64,000 bases of DNA, taken from positions 124,001-188,000 of the forward strand of contig NZ_JACVAJ010000003.1 in assembly GCF_014851815.1 (NCBI RefSeq), read 5' to 3'. Source of the DNA: Pseudoxanthomonas sp. PXM01. GTDB taxonomy: Bacteria; Pseudomonadota; Gammaproteobacteria; Xanthomonadales; Xanthomonadaceae. Under the pieces are notes generated by a model. It saw nothing but the letters and a program-made list of their open reading frames with translations, did no database searches and was not told the DNA's origin. The translations under genes and the position numbers were made by a program. Shown piece by piece: positions 9,121 to 18,900 of the stretch. Positions within the stretch are counted from its first letter, which is position 1. Each line of letters starts with the position of its first letter.

Positions 9121-9420
9121 TTACGCCGGAAAATCCAGTTCCGGCGTCAAACGGTAGGCGGCCTGCAGGTCGGCGAGACCCGCAGGCTGTCCTTCGATGC
9201 GGGGAGCGGTACCGCGGGTGCGCAGGCGCGCGGCCAGCTCCGCCAACAGTGCCAGCCCGGCACTGTCGACGGTAGTGACGTTGGTCAGCACGATGCGTTT
9301 CACGCCCGCCAGCTGCGCCGACGCCTGCGGCCACAGTGCGGCCGCGGCCGCGCGGTCCAGCGCGCCCGTGAACACGAGCGCGTCGCCGTCGCGGCGAAGG
9401 CTGGCGTCAGTTGCCGGCAC
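9121..9420 (-). CDS. mlaB: STAS-domain protein MlaB
   Basis: The 99-aa cytoplasmic STAS-fold protein has KRIVLTNVTTVDSAGLALLAELAARL, the conserved strand-helix that carries DSAG in this family. MlaB binds the ATPase MlaF and supports activity of the MlaFEDB transporter. The start is GTG at 9420 and overlaps the end of mlaC by 14 bp, which supports translational coupling. Confidence 0.9.
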   Translation of the reverse strand: MPATDASLRRDGDALVFTGALDRAAAAALWPQASAQLAGVKRIVLTNVTTVDSAGLALLAELAARLRTRGTAPRIEGQPAGLADLQAAYRLTPELDFPA

Positions 9421-10075
9421 TGCCGTTGACCTGCAGCTTGCCGGACTTCAGGTCCGCCGCCACCTGGGCGATGGACTTCTGCCGCAGCGGCGTGTCGAAC
9501 TGGGTCTTGAACGTCTGCACGAAGGACACGCCTTCCGGCAGCACATCGAACACCTTCCACTGGCCGCCCACGTTGCGCGCATAGAAGGTGATCGGCGTGA
9601 CGGTCTGGTCCGTCTGCACGAACTCGGTATCGACCTTCACGCCACGGCCGCCGGGCAGCGGGGTCTCGGACTTCACCCGCACCTTCAGGCGCGCGTTGAA
9701 GTCCGCCAGGCGCGCACCGTAGGCGGACAGCAGGCGCTCGGTCAGGGCCTGACCGAACAGCTTCACGTCGGCATCGGAGGCGCCGCGGCCGTGCACACCC
9801 AGCACCAGGCGCGCGGCGTAGTCGCCGTCGAACAGCGTGTTGAACTCGCTGGTGACGAACTGGCGCAGCGCGGCCGGGTTCGACTTGAACTCGGCGCGGC
9901 GCTGGTCGAGCGTGGTCAGGATGCGCGTGCTGCTGCTCAGCACGACCTGGCTGGCGGTGTTCTGCTTGGCGGCGGCCGCCGGCGCCGCGGCCTGCGCGAA
10001 CACGACGACCGGCGCAGAGGCCAGCAGGGCGGCCGACAGCACGACGGAGAGGAGGGAGGGCTTGAGCGTCTTCAT
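9407..10075 (-). CDS. mlaC: periplasmic phospholipid-binding protein MlaC
   Basis: The 222-aa product has a clear Sec signal peptide (cleavage near VVFAQA) and the MlaC fold: ILTTLDQRRAEFKSNPAALRQFV, FNTLFDGDYAARLVLG and WKVFDVLPEGVSFVQTFKTQF. MlaC shuttles phospholipid across the periplasm between MlaA and the inner-membrane MlaFEDB complex. It overlaps mlaD by an ATGA and mlaB by 14 bp. Confidence 0.95.
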   Translation of the reverse strand: MKTLKPSLLSVVLSAALLASAPVVVFAQAAAPAAAAKQNTASQVVLSSSTRILTTLDQRRAEFKSNPAALRQFVTSEFNTLFDGDYAARLVLGVHGRGASDADVKLFGQALTERLLSAYGARLADFNARLKVRVKSETPLPGGRGVKVDTEFVQTDQTVTPITFYARNVGGQWKVFDVLPEGVSFVQTFKTQFDTPLRQKSIAQVAADLKSGKLQVNGSAGN

Positions 10076-10614
10076 GGCGTGGGTTCTTCCGTAGCGGGGG
10101 GAGCGGCGGTCTCGCCGCTGGCCGGGGTCTCCCCGGAGCCTGCGTCGGCATTGTTGGCGCCGCCGCTGAACATGTACTTGCCGGCCAGCTGCAGCAGGTC
10201 CACCGCCGGCTGGGTGAAGGCGATCTCTTCGCCCGGCTTCAGTACCTCGGGATCGCCGCCCGGCGACAGCCCGACGTAGTTCTCGCCCAGCAGGCCGCTG
10301 GTGAAGATGCCGGCCGCGGTGTCGGCCGGCAGGTCCTTGTACTGGCTGTCGATGGACAGGGTGACCAGCGAGTCGAACTTCACCGGGTCCAGCCGGATGT
10401 CGGACACCTGTCCGATCACCACGCCGCCGATCTTCACCGGCGCCTGCTTGCGCAGCTGGCCGAGGTTGGAGAAGCGCGCGGTCAGCTCGTAGCTGCCGCC
10501 GCCCACGCCGAAGCGCTTGTTGGTGGAGGCCAGCGCCAGCACCAGCAGCGAGGCCAGGGCCAGCAGCAGGAAGGCGCCGACGGCGAACTCAAGACGGGGT
10601 CCACGGACGGACAT
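10072..10614 (-). CDS. mlaD: MCE-domain phospholipid transporter subunit MlaD
   Basis: The 180-aa protein has one N-terminal membrane anchor (about residues 10-28) and a single MCE domain with YELTARFSNLGQLRKQAPV, KIGGVVIGQVSDIRLDP and GLLGENYVGLSPGGD. MlaD forms the periplasmic hexameric ring on MlaE. The C-terminal 30 residues are Gly/Ala/Thr/Glu-rich and probably disordered. It starts 4 bp after mlaE ends and overlaps mlaC by four bases. Confidence 0.95.
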   Translation of the reverse strand: MSVRGPRLEFAVGAFLLLALASLLVLALASTNKRFGVGGGSYELTARFSNLGQLRKQAPVKIGGVVIGQVSDIRLDPVKFDSLVTLSIDSQYKDLPADTAAGIFTSGLLGENYVGLSPGGDPEVLKPGEEIAFTQPAVDLLQLAGKYMFSGGANNADAGSGETPASGETAAPPATEEPTP

Positions 10615-10618
10615 GGGG

Positions 10619-11371
10619 TCAGCTCCTGAACAGCAATGCAGACATGACGAAATTGAACATCAGCACCAGCAGCGAGGCATTCACCACCGCGCGGGTGGTG
10701 GCCACCGAAGTGCCCTCGATGGTCGGCTCGGCGTGGAAGCCCACATAGGCCGCCACCAGCGCACTGGTGCCGCCGAACACGGCCGACTTCAGCAGCGCGA
10801 CGCCGAAGTCGTCCCAGAAGTCGACGCTGTTCTGCAGCGCCGACCAGAACGTGCCGTTGTCGAGGCCGAGCACGTGCACGGCCTCGAAGTAGCTCGCGCT
10901 GATCGCCAGCGAGCAGAAGAAGCCGGTCAGCAGCGGCACCGTCAGCACCGCCGCCCAGAAGCGCGGCGCCACGGCCTTGGCGACCGGGTCGATCGCCATC
11001 AGTTCCAGCGCCTTGATCTGGTCGGTGGCGCGCATCAGGCCGAGCTCGGCGGCGATGGAGCTGCCGGCGCGGCCGATGAACAGCAGCGCGGTCAGCACCG
11101 GGCCCAGCTCGCGGTACAGCGACAGGCCCAGCAGCGTCGACAGCGCATCACTGGCACCGAACGTGGTCAGCGTGCGGTAGCCCTGCAGCGTCAGCACCAG
11201 GCCCACGAACGCACCGCCGACGGCGATGATCGGCAGCGAGCGCCCGCCGATCTTGTAGATCTCGCGGGTCAGTTCGGCGAAGAAGTCGCGGGTCGGCGCC
11301 GAGGCGCGCAGCACCGACAGCGAGAACAGCCCGGCACGGCCCAGCGAGCGGGTAGCGGCGACGAAGGGCAT
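10619..11371 (-). CDS. mlaE: phospholipid ABC transporter permease MlaE
   Basis: The 250-aa polytopic inner-membrane protein has the MlaE signature GGAFVGLVLTLQGY, the ELGPVLTALLFIGRAGSSIAAE segment and the coupling region MRATDQIKALELMAIDP. It dimerises as the membrane channel of the MlaFEDB complex. The ATG shares one base with the mlaF stop (TGATG). The frame is open further upstream through mlaF, but homology starts at MPFVAATRSLG. Confidence 0.95.
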   Translation of the reverse strand: MPFVAATRSLGRAGLFSLSVLRASAPTRDFFAELTREIYKIGGRSLPIIAVGGAFVGLVLTLQGYRTLTTFGASDALSTLLGLSLYRELGPVLTALLFIGRAGSSIAAELGLMRATDQIKALELMAIDPVAKAVAPRFWAAVLTVPLLTGFFCSLAISASYFEAVHVLGLDNGTFWSALQNSVDFWDDFGVALLKSAVFGGTSALVAAYVGFHAEPTIEGTSVATTRAVVNASLLVLMFNFVMSALLFRS

Positions 11372-12159
11372 CAGGCGGCCTCCCCGCGCTTGACCGTGTC
11401 GAAGGCGATCGGGCCATCCGGCTCGCCGCGCAGGAACTGCTGCACCAGCGGGTCCGACGAGGCTTCCAGTTCCGCCGGCGTGCCGGAGAACACCAGGCCG
11501 CCATTGGCGATGACCACCGCCTGGTCGGCAATCGGCAGCGTCTCGTGCACGTGGTGGGTCACGATGATGCTGGTCAGGCCCAGCGTGTCGTTGAGGCGCT
11601 GGATCAGGCTCATGATCACGCCCGAGGCGATCGGGTCCAGCCCGGTCAGCGGCTCGTCGTAGATCATCAGCGGCGGGTCCAGCGCCAGCGCGCGGGCCAG
11701 CGCGACGCGGCGCGCCATGCCGCCGGACAGTTCGCGCGGATAGGCCTCGGCGGCGGCACGCAGGCCGACCGCATTCAACTTGAATTCCACCAGCCGGCGG
11801 ATCAGCGCGTCCGGGAGCTTCGTATGCGTGCGCAGCGGCAGCGCGACGTTCTCGGCGACCGTCAGGTCGGTCAGCAGGCCGTTGCCCTGCAGCAGCACGC
11901 CCACGCCCTTGCGCATCTCCAGCAGCGCACGGCTTCGGTGCGGCACCGGCTGGCCGAACACGTCCACCGTGCCTGCCGCCGGCGGCAGCTCGCCCGTCAG
12001 TGCGGCCAGCATCGTCGACTTGCCGCTGCCGGAAGGACCGAGCACGGCGGCGATGCTGCCACGGGGCACGGTCAGGTCGATGCCGCGCAGGATGGTGCGG
12101 CCACCGCGATCGAGGCGGAGGCCGGACAGGTGCACGGCAGGGGCGTCGGCAGGCGTCAT
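11371..12159 (-). CDS. mlaF: phospholipid ABC transporter ATPase MlaF
   Basis: The 262-aa ATPase has Walker A GPSGSGKST (Lys47), ABC signature LSGGM, Walker B LMIYDEP and the H-loop VTHHVHE. It powers lipid transport by the MlaFEDB complex at the inner membrane. It is the first gene of a six-gene minus-strand unit mlaF-E-D-C-B-A and diverges from recC across a 215-bp gap. Confidence 0.95.
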   Translation of the reverse strand: MTPADAPAVHLSGLRLDRGGRTILRGIDLTVPRGSIAAVLGPSGSGKSTMLAALTGELPPAAGTVDVFGQPVPHRSRALLEMRKGVGVLLQGNGLLTDLTVAENVALPLRTHTKLPDALIRRLVEFKLNAVGLRAAAEAYPRELSGGMARRVALARALALDPPLMIYDEPLTGLDPIASGVIMSLIQRLNDTLGLTSIIVTHHVHETLPIADQAVVIANGGLVFSGTPAELEASSDPLVQQFLRGEPDGPIAFDTVKRGEAA

Positions 12160-12374
12160 GGGCGTCGTCGGCGGACCAGCAGGGAGTTAACGGAAAAACA
12201 ACGGTGTAGCTTCGCGGCCAGCGGCTGAACATAAACCGTACCGCGCAGTTTGATTATTGTGGCATCCATGTCGCGGCCATGTCGTATCCGCGTGCGGATT
12301 TCGTGCGGGATGCTGTGGCCCAAACGGCCGCGTCTCGGGGACTGCGACCGCTATCCGGCACAATGCGGCCGACG
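12160..12374. promoter_or_regulatory. divergent control region between mlaF and recC
   Basis: 215 bp separate the divergent mlaF and recC starts. The stretch around 12186-12265 is richer in A and T than the flanking genes and is the likely site of both promoters. No -35/-10 pair stands out well enough to place one. The recC frame is open back to 12279, so an earlier start within this region is possible. Confidence 0.35.
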
Positions 12375-15300
12375 ATGACGACCTCCGCCACGCCCGACTT
12401 CCGCCTGTATCCGTCCAACACGCTCGAGTTGCTGGCCGCACTGCTGGCGGACGAACTGCGCCGGCCGGTGCCGGGACAGGCGCTGCTGGCGCCGGACATC
12501 GTGCTGATCCCGCAGGTCGCCATGCGCCGCTGGCTTCAGGCTACGCTGGCGGCCGAATACGGCATCGCCGCGAACCTGGAATTTCTGACCCCCGGCGAAT
12601 TCGTCGCTCGCGCGCTCGACGCCAACCTCGGGCCGGCCGGCGAGGACGATCTCGACGCCGCCTCGCTGCAGTGGCGTCTGTATGCCGCGCTCGATGAACC
12701 CGCCTTGCGCCGCGATCCCGCGCTGGCCACGCTCGACGGCTGGCTGGCCGATGGCGATCCGCTCAAGCCTTGGCAGCTGGCCGGTGAACTGGCGGGCGTG
12801 TACGAGAAGTACCAGGCGTGGCGGCGCGACTGGCTGCTGCGCTGGGACGCGGGCGCCGACCGCGACGATCCGCAGGCGCGGCTGTGGCGCGCCGTCGCCG
12901 CCGGCCGCGATTACCGTGCGCGCCGCATCGACGCCTACCTCGCGCGCTTCGGCCGCGACGACGGCCCGCTGCCGCAAGGCCTGCCCACGCGCCTGCTGGT
13001 CTTCGCCACGCTCAACATCTCGCCCGACGTGCTGCGCGTGCTCGCCACGCAGGCGCGCATCGGCACGCTGCATTTCTACCTGCCCACGCCGGCACGCGGC
13101 TACTGGGGGGACCTGCAGACGTTACGCGAGCGCCGCCGCGAGGGTCAGGTCGAGCTGTTCGCCGACGACGTGCAGGAGAACCCGCTGCTGCAGGCCTGGG
13201 GCGCGGCCGGCCGCGACTTCATGGCGCTGCTCGGCGATTACGAAGTGGTGCATCCGCGCGCCGAGATCGACGTCTACGCCGATCCGCTCACCGACGAGAG
13301 CCCGGACGCGCTGCTGCACCGGCTGCAATCGGACCTGTTCCACCGCCGTCCGCCCGCATCGCCGCCGGTGCGCCGCACGCTCGACCTGGCCGATCCCAGC
13401 CTGCAGGTGCATGCCTGCCACACGCGTCTGCGCGAACTGCAGGTGTTGCACGACCAGCTGCGTGCGCTGCTGGACGATCCCCGCTTCGACCCGCCGTTGC
13501 AGCCGCGCGAGATCGCGGTGCTCGCGCCGGACATCGATCCGTACGTGCCCTACCTCGACGCGGTGTTCGGCGGCGGTGGTCACGACGACGCCCTGCCCTG
13601 GGCGCTGGCCGACACCAGCCCGCTGGCGAGCGAGCCACTGGCCGAGGTGTTCCTGCGCCTGCTCGACCTGCCGCTGTCCCGCTTTGGTTTGGACGAGGTG
13701 TTGGATCTGTTGGCCAGCGCGCCGGTGGCCGAAGCGGCGGGGCTCGACACCGACGCCATCGATCGCCTGCACGGCTGGCTTCGCGAGGCCGGCGCGCGCT
13801 GGGGCCTGGATGCCAGCCACCGTGCGGCGAGCGACGCGCCCGCCGACGATGCCTACACGTGGCAGTTCGCCCTCGATCGCCTGTTGCTGGGCCATGCCAG
13901 TGGCGCGGACGAGATGATTGCCGACGTCGCGCCGTGGCCGGACCTGGAAGGCGGCGCGCTCGACGCACTCGACACGCTGGTGCGGCTGCTGCGCGAACTC
14001 GCGCGCCAGCGCCGCGCGTTGAGCGAGGCGGCCACGCCGGCGCAGTGGCGCGAACGCCTGCTGCACCTGCTTGCCGTGTTGCTGCCGGAACAGCCCGCCG
14101 CGCCGCGCGCGCAGCGCACCCTGGACCGCCTGCGCACGCTGGTCGACCGCTTCGCGCGCGATGCGGAGACGGCAGGCTACGCCGGTGTCGTGCCGCCCGA
14201 GGTCGTGCGCGCGCATTTCAACGACCAGCTCTCGCAGGCCGACACGCGCGCGCCGCTGCTGACCGGCGGCATCAGCGTAGGCCGCATGGTGCCGATGCGC
14301 CTGCTGCCGTTCCGCGCGATCTGTCTGCTCGGCATGAACGACGGCGACTTCCCGCGCCGCGATCCCGCTGCCGGCCTCAACAAGCTCACCGGCGACCTGC
14401 ATGCCGGTCGCCGCAAGCCCGGCGACCGCTCCACCCGCGAGGACGACCGTTTCCTGTTCCTGCAACTGTTCGTCGCCGCCCAGGACGTGTTCTACGTCAG
14501 CTACCTCGGTGCCGATCCGCGCGACGGCAGCGTGCGCGAGCCCTCGGTGCTGGTCAGCGAACTGCTCGATGTGGCCGCCCGCTACCACGCCGACCCCGAG
14601 GCGAAGAAACGCTTCGTCGTCCGCCACACGCTGCAGCCGTTCGCGCCGGCGGCGTTCGGCAGCGCCGACGAGCCGCGCCGTTTCAGCTATCGCGCCGCCT
14701 GGCGCCCGGCCGCCGATCGCGTGGATGCCGCACGTGGCGTGCTCACGCCGTGGGTGGACGGGCCGTTGCCCGCAGCGGAAAACGAACATGATCTTCCGCT
14801 CGAGACGCTGCGGCGCTTCCTGCTCGATCCGGCCGGCGCCTTCCTCGCGCACCGCCTCGGCCTGCGCCTGCCCGACCCGATCGACATCGCCGAGGACACC
14901 GAGCCGCTGGTCGCGCCGGTGCGCGGCCGCGATCGCGCCCGCTTGCGGCGCGAGGTGTTCGACTGGCTGCTCGACGTCGCGCATCCCCAGCACGCCCGCA
15001 CGCCGTCCGCGCTCTACACCCGGCTGCGCGCGCGCGGCCAGCTGCCGACCGGCCCGTTGGGCGAACAGGCGGCGGAGCACGTGCTCGCCGAGGTGGAGCC
15101 TTACGCACAGGCTTTCGCCGACTGGATCAGCCACGATCGCCGCCATCGGCAACACGACGCGCTGACCGAGCCGGATGGCCAGGCGGTGCTCGCCGCGGTG
15201 CTGGCGGGCGAAGCCATCGATGCTGCCACGTTGCGTACGCGGCTGGCCGAGCACCGGCTGTTTCCGTGGCAACGCGGTGACGGACGTGCAGCAGGACCGG

Positions 15301-15959
15301 ACGCCGAACTGCGCCGCCTGATGCTGCTGGTGCACGAAGCCGAACAGTACGCACGCCTGCAGCCGCAGTGGCGCGAGCAGATCGAATGGCGCGGACTGGT
15401 CGCGGCCGATGATCTTGGCGCGCCACGCGTCGAAACCACGGTCGACGGTGTGCGTGTGCATGGCCGCATCGCCGACGTGTATCCGCATGGTCTGGTGCGC
15501 GTGCACATCGGTGCGCTCAACGGTGCCGCCGTCATCCGCCACGGGCTGGACGCGCTGCTGCTCAATGCGGCGGGCCTGTCTATCCCGCTGGTGCAGATCC
15601 ACGAGGGCGACGAAGGCATCCGCGCCTACGTCACCCCGGCGCGTCAGGTCGACGAGGCGCAGGACGCCTTGCGCACCTTGCTGGCGCTGCGCCGCGACGG
15701 CCTGCGCGCGCCGCTCCCCTTCGCACCGGGTACCGGCTGGGCCATCCACACCGCCGAGCCGGTGTTGCGCGAGGCCGCGGCACGCGATGCGTGGTATCCG
15801 GGCGACTATCGCTGGGGCGAAAGCACCGGGGAAGCGATCCAGCTCGCGTTCCGTGGCCGCGATCCGCTGGCCGATGCCGACGGCCTCGCGACCTTCATCG
15901 ATACCAGCCTGCGGATCTACGGCGCATTGCGCGGTTCGCGCGGGGAGGACGCAGCATGA
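12375..15959 (+). CDS. recC: exodeoxyribonuclease V gamma subunit RecC
   Basis: RecC is the Chi-scanning, helicase-like subunit of the RecBCD complex that processes double-strand breaks for RecA. The protein (about 1,194 aa from 12375) opens with FRLYPSNTLELLAALLADEL, matching the RecC N-terminus. LIPQVAMRRWLQ, the GGISVGRMVPMRLLPFR segment followed by CLLGMNDGDFPRRD, and EDDRFLFLQLFVAAQDVFYVSYLG are further hallmarks. No Walker A motif is present, as expected. In-frame ATGs at 12363 and 12279 are alternatives. The stop overlaps recB as ATGA. Confidence 0.93.
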   Translation: MTTSATPDFRLYPSNTLELLAALLADELRRPVPGQALLAPDIVLIPQVAMRRWLQATLAAEYGIAANLEFLTPGEFVARALDANLGPAGEDDLDAASLQWRLYAALDEPALRRDPALATLDGWLADGDPLKPWQLAGELAGVYEKYQAWRRDWLLRWDAGADRDDPQARLWRAVAAGRDYRARRIDAYLARFGRDDGPLPQGLPTRLLVFATLNISPDVLRVLATQARIGTLHFYLPTPARGYWGDLQTLRERRREGQVELFADDVQENPLLQAWGAAGRDFMALLGDYEVVHPRAEIDVYADPLTDESPDALLHRLQSDLFHRRPPASPPVRRTLDLADPSLQVHACHTRLRELQVLHDQLRALLDDPRFDPPLQPREIAVLAPDIDPYVPYLDAVFGGGGHDDALPWALADTSPLASEPLAEVFLRLLDLPLSRFGLDEVLDLLASAPVAEAAGLDTDAIDRLHGWLREAGARWGLDASHRAASDAPADDAYTWQFALDRLLLGHASGADEMIADVAPWPDLEGGALDALDTLVRLLRELARQRRALSEAATPAQWRERLLHLLAVLLPEQPAAPRAQRTLDRLRTLVDRFARDAETAGYAGVVPPEVVRAHFNDQLSQADTRAPLLTGGISVGRMVPMRLLPFRAICLLGMNDGDFPRRDPAAGLNKLTGDLHAGRRKPGDRSTREDDRFLFLQLFVAAQDVFYVSYLGADPRDGSVREPSVLVSELLDVAARYHADPEAKKRFVVRHTLQPFAPAAFGSADEPRRFSYRAAWRPAADRVDAARGVLTPWVDGPLPAAENEHDLPLETLRRFLLDPAGAFLAHRLGLRLPDPIDIAEDTEPLVAPVRGRDRARLRREVFDWLLDVAHPQHARTPSALYTRLRARGQLPTGPLGEQAAEHVLAEVEPYAQAFADWISHDRRHRQHDALTEPDGQAVLAAVLAGEAIDAATLRTRLAEHRLFPWQRGDGRAAGPDAELRRLMLLVHEAEQYARLQPQWREQIEWRGLVAADDLGAPRVETTVDGVRVHGRIADVYPHGLVRVHIGALNGAAVIRHGLDALLLNAAGLSIPLVQIHEGDEGIRAYVTPARQVDEAQDALRTLLALRRDGLRAPLPFAPGTGWAIHTAEPVLREAAARDAWYPGDYRWGESTGEAIQLAFRGRDPLADADGLATFIDTSLRIYGALRGSRGEDAA

Positions 15960-18900
15960 GCGCGTTCGATTCCGCCCGCGAGCCCTACCTGGCGCGTGCG
16001 CTCGATGGCGTGCAGCTGATCGAGGCCAGCGCCGGCACCGGCAAGACCTATACGCTGGCCACACTGTTCACGCGCCTGATCGTCGAACGGCGCCTGCGCA
16101 TGGGCGACGTACTGGCGGTGACCTATACCGAGGCGGCGACGCAGGAACTGCGCAAGCGCATCCGTGAGCGCCTGGCGCTGGCCGCCGACCTGGTCGGCAC
16201 GCCGCGGCTGGACGATGAGCCGCACGAGGCCATGTTGACGCGGTTCGTCATCGACCGTCATCTCGCGCTCGGCGAGGAAACGCCGGCCCAGCTGGCGCGC
16301 CGCCTGCGCAACGCCGCCGAGGAAACCGATCTCGCCGCCATCTTCACCATCCATGGCTTCTGCGCACGCGTGTTGCGCGAGCACGCCCTGGAGGCGGGGC
16401 AGGGCTTCGAGGCCGGCGAACTGCTCGGCAACGCGAGCACGCTCTACGCCGAGCTCGCCGCCGACCTGTGGCGCACGTACGCCGCCGATACGGCGACGGT
16501 CGACGCATTGACCGGTTTGTGGAACGGACCCGAGGCATTGGCGGGCGATCTGCCGGCGCTGTGCGGTCCCTTGCCGTTGTTGCCTGCCGCTCCAGCCGAC
16601 GACGATGGCGAACGCCTGGTCGCCGTGCAGGCCACGCGCGCGGGCCGCGCCGCGCATCTGATCGATGCGCTCCGACTGCACCTGACCGATGCGCAGGCGG
16701 CCATCGCCGTCGCGTTCGACCAGAAGGTCTTCGATGGCCGTCGCGTGCGCCGTCCCAGCTTCGACAAGGCATTCGAGGAGCTGAAGGCCGGTGCGGCGCT
16801 CGCCGACTGGCCACGCACCGACAAGACGCATGTGCAGAAGCTGCTGCCGGACGCGCTGCGCGGGTTCTGCAAGGATGCGGACGACAGCCGTGTGCCTGTG
16901 TCGCCGCTGTTCGACACGTGGCGCGACTGGTGTGAGGCCGACGACGCCTGGCAGCAGTTGCAGCTGCGCTTGCGTGCCGGCCTGCTGCACCGCCTGCGCG
17001 ACGATGCCCGCCGCCGGCTGGACGATCTCAAGCGCACGCGCCGCGTGCAGACCTACGACGACCTGATCGAACGCGTCGCGGTCGCGCTCGACGGTCCGCG
17101 CCGGCAGGCGCTGGTCGCCGTGTTGCGTGCGCAGTACCGCGTCGCGCTGGTGGACGAGTTCCAGGACACCGACGAGCGCCAGTGGCGGATCTTCGCGCGC
17201 GTGTTCGGCGACTCCGATGAAGTCGGCACACTGGGCGAGACGCCGGCGCTGTTCCTGATCGGCGATCCCAAGCAGGCCATCTACGGTTTCCGCGGCGGCG
17301 ATGTCGCCACCTATCTGCTCGCGCGTGGCGTGGCGGATGAGGCCCCGCGGCTGGCGCACAACTTCCGCTCGCGACCTTCCGTGCTGCGCGCGGTGCGCGC
17401 GCTGTACGAAGGGGCGTCCGCCGCCGGCCAAGACGCCTTCGCGCATCCCGACATCCGCTTCGAACCGGTCGAACCCGGTGGCAAGCGCGGCGACGACGAC
17501 TATCGCCACGACGATACCGCCGCGCCAGCGCTGACCCTGCGCCTGCTGCGCAACGACGCCGGCGGCCCGCTCGATGCCGACGGCTCGCGCGAGGCGGCCA
17601 CGGCGGCGTGCGTGGCCGACATCCACCGCGTACTCACCGACGCGCGCGCTGGCCGTGCGCACATCGATGGTTATCCCGTGCGGCCCGGCGATATCGCGGT
17701 GCTGGTGCGCAACCACAAGGAGGCCACGCGCGTGCAGCAGGCGCTCGCCCGCGTCGGCGTGCCTGCGGTCGCTGCCGGCAAGCAAAGCCTGTTCGCCAGT
17801 ACCGAGGCAGCAGAACTGCGCACGCTGTTGCTGGCGCTGCTGCACCCCGCCGACAGCGGCCGGCTGCGTACCGCGCTCGCCACCGTACTGCTGGGCGAAG
17901 ACGCGGCCGACCTCGCCGCGCTGGACGAGCACGGCGAGGCGCAGAGCCTGCACCAGGCGCGCCTGCTTCACTGGCGGGACCGCTGGCAGCGCGGTGGCCC
18001 GTTCGCGCTGGTGTCCGAGCTGTGCGCCGCACAGGCCGAACGCGTGCTCGGCCTGCTCGATGGCGAGCGCCGCCTGACCAACTACCTGCAGCTCGGCGAG
18101 CAGCTGCAGGAAGCCGCCGCCCGCACGCTGGGCCTGCACGGCCTGCTCGACTGGCTGCAGGCACGCATGGCAGAGGCCGACGCGGACGACGAGACGCAGC
18201 TGTTGCGGCTGGAATCCGACGCGCTGCGCGTGCAGATCGTCACCCTGCACAAGAGCAAGGGCCTGGAGTATCCGCTGGTCTACCTGCCATTCGCCGGCCT
18301 GGGCACGTCGCGTCCCGACAGCGGCCGCCATCGCGTGGTGCACGACGGCATGCAACGCGTGCTGCAGTGGAAGCTCGACAAGGACGATCCCGCCTGGAAG
18401 GCTGCCGGCGATGCCGCGCGCCGCGAGGCCATCGCCGAAGACGCACGCCTGCTCTATGTCGGCCTGACCCGCGCCGAACACGCGCTGTGGATCGCCGCCG
18501 GCGACGTCGCCGACCTCGGCAAGAGCCGGCTCGCACCGCTGATTGCCGATCTCGACCTGCTCGGCACGCATGCCGACGTACTCATCGTCGAAGGGCCTGC
18601 CGAACCGCCTCCGCCGCGCCTGCCACCAGAGCGCGACGCCGTCGTCGCACCCGCGCGTATCGCCACGCGCCGCATCGCATCGGACTGGTGGGTCTACAGC
18701 TTCACCCAGCTGGCGCATGCCGAGGGCGGCGCCGATCCGCTGGCCGCGTCCACCGAGGCCGATCCCGGTGGCGGGGATGAAGCGCCGGCGTCGGACATCG
18801 ATGAAGCACCGCGCGACGCTGCCATGCCTGCCCTCGTGGATCCGCGCTTCGCCGGCAGCCGCTTCGGCGTGGTGATGCACGGCGCGCTGGAACACGCCGA

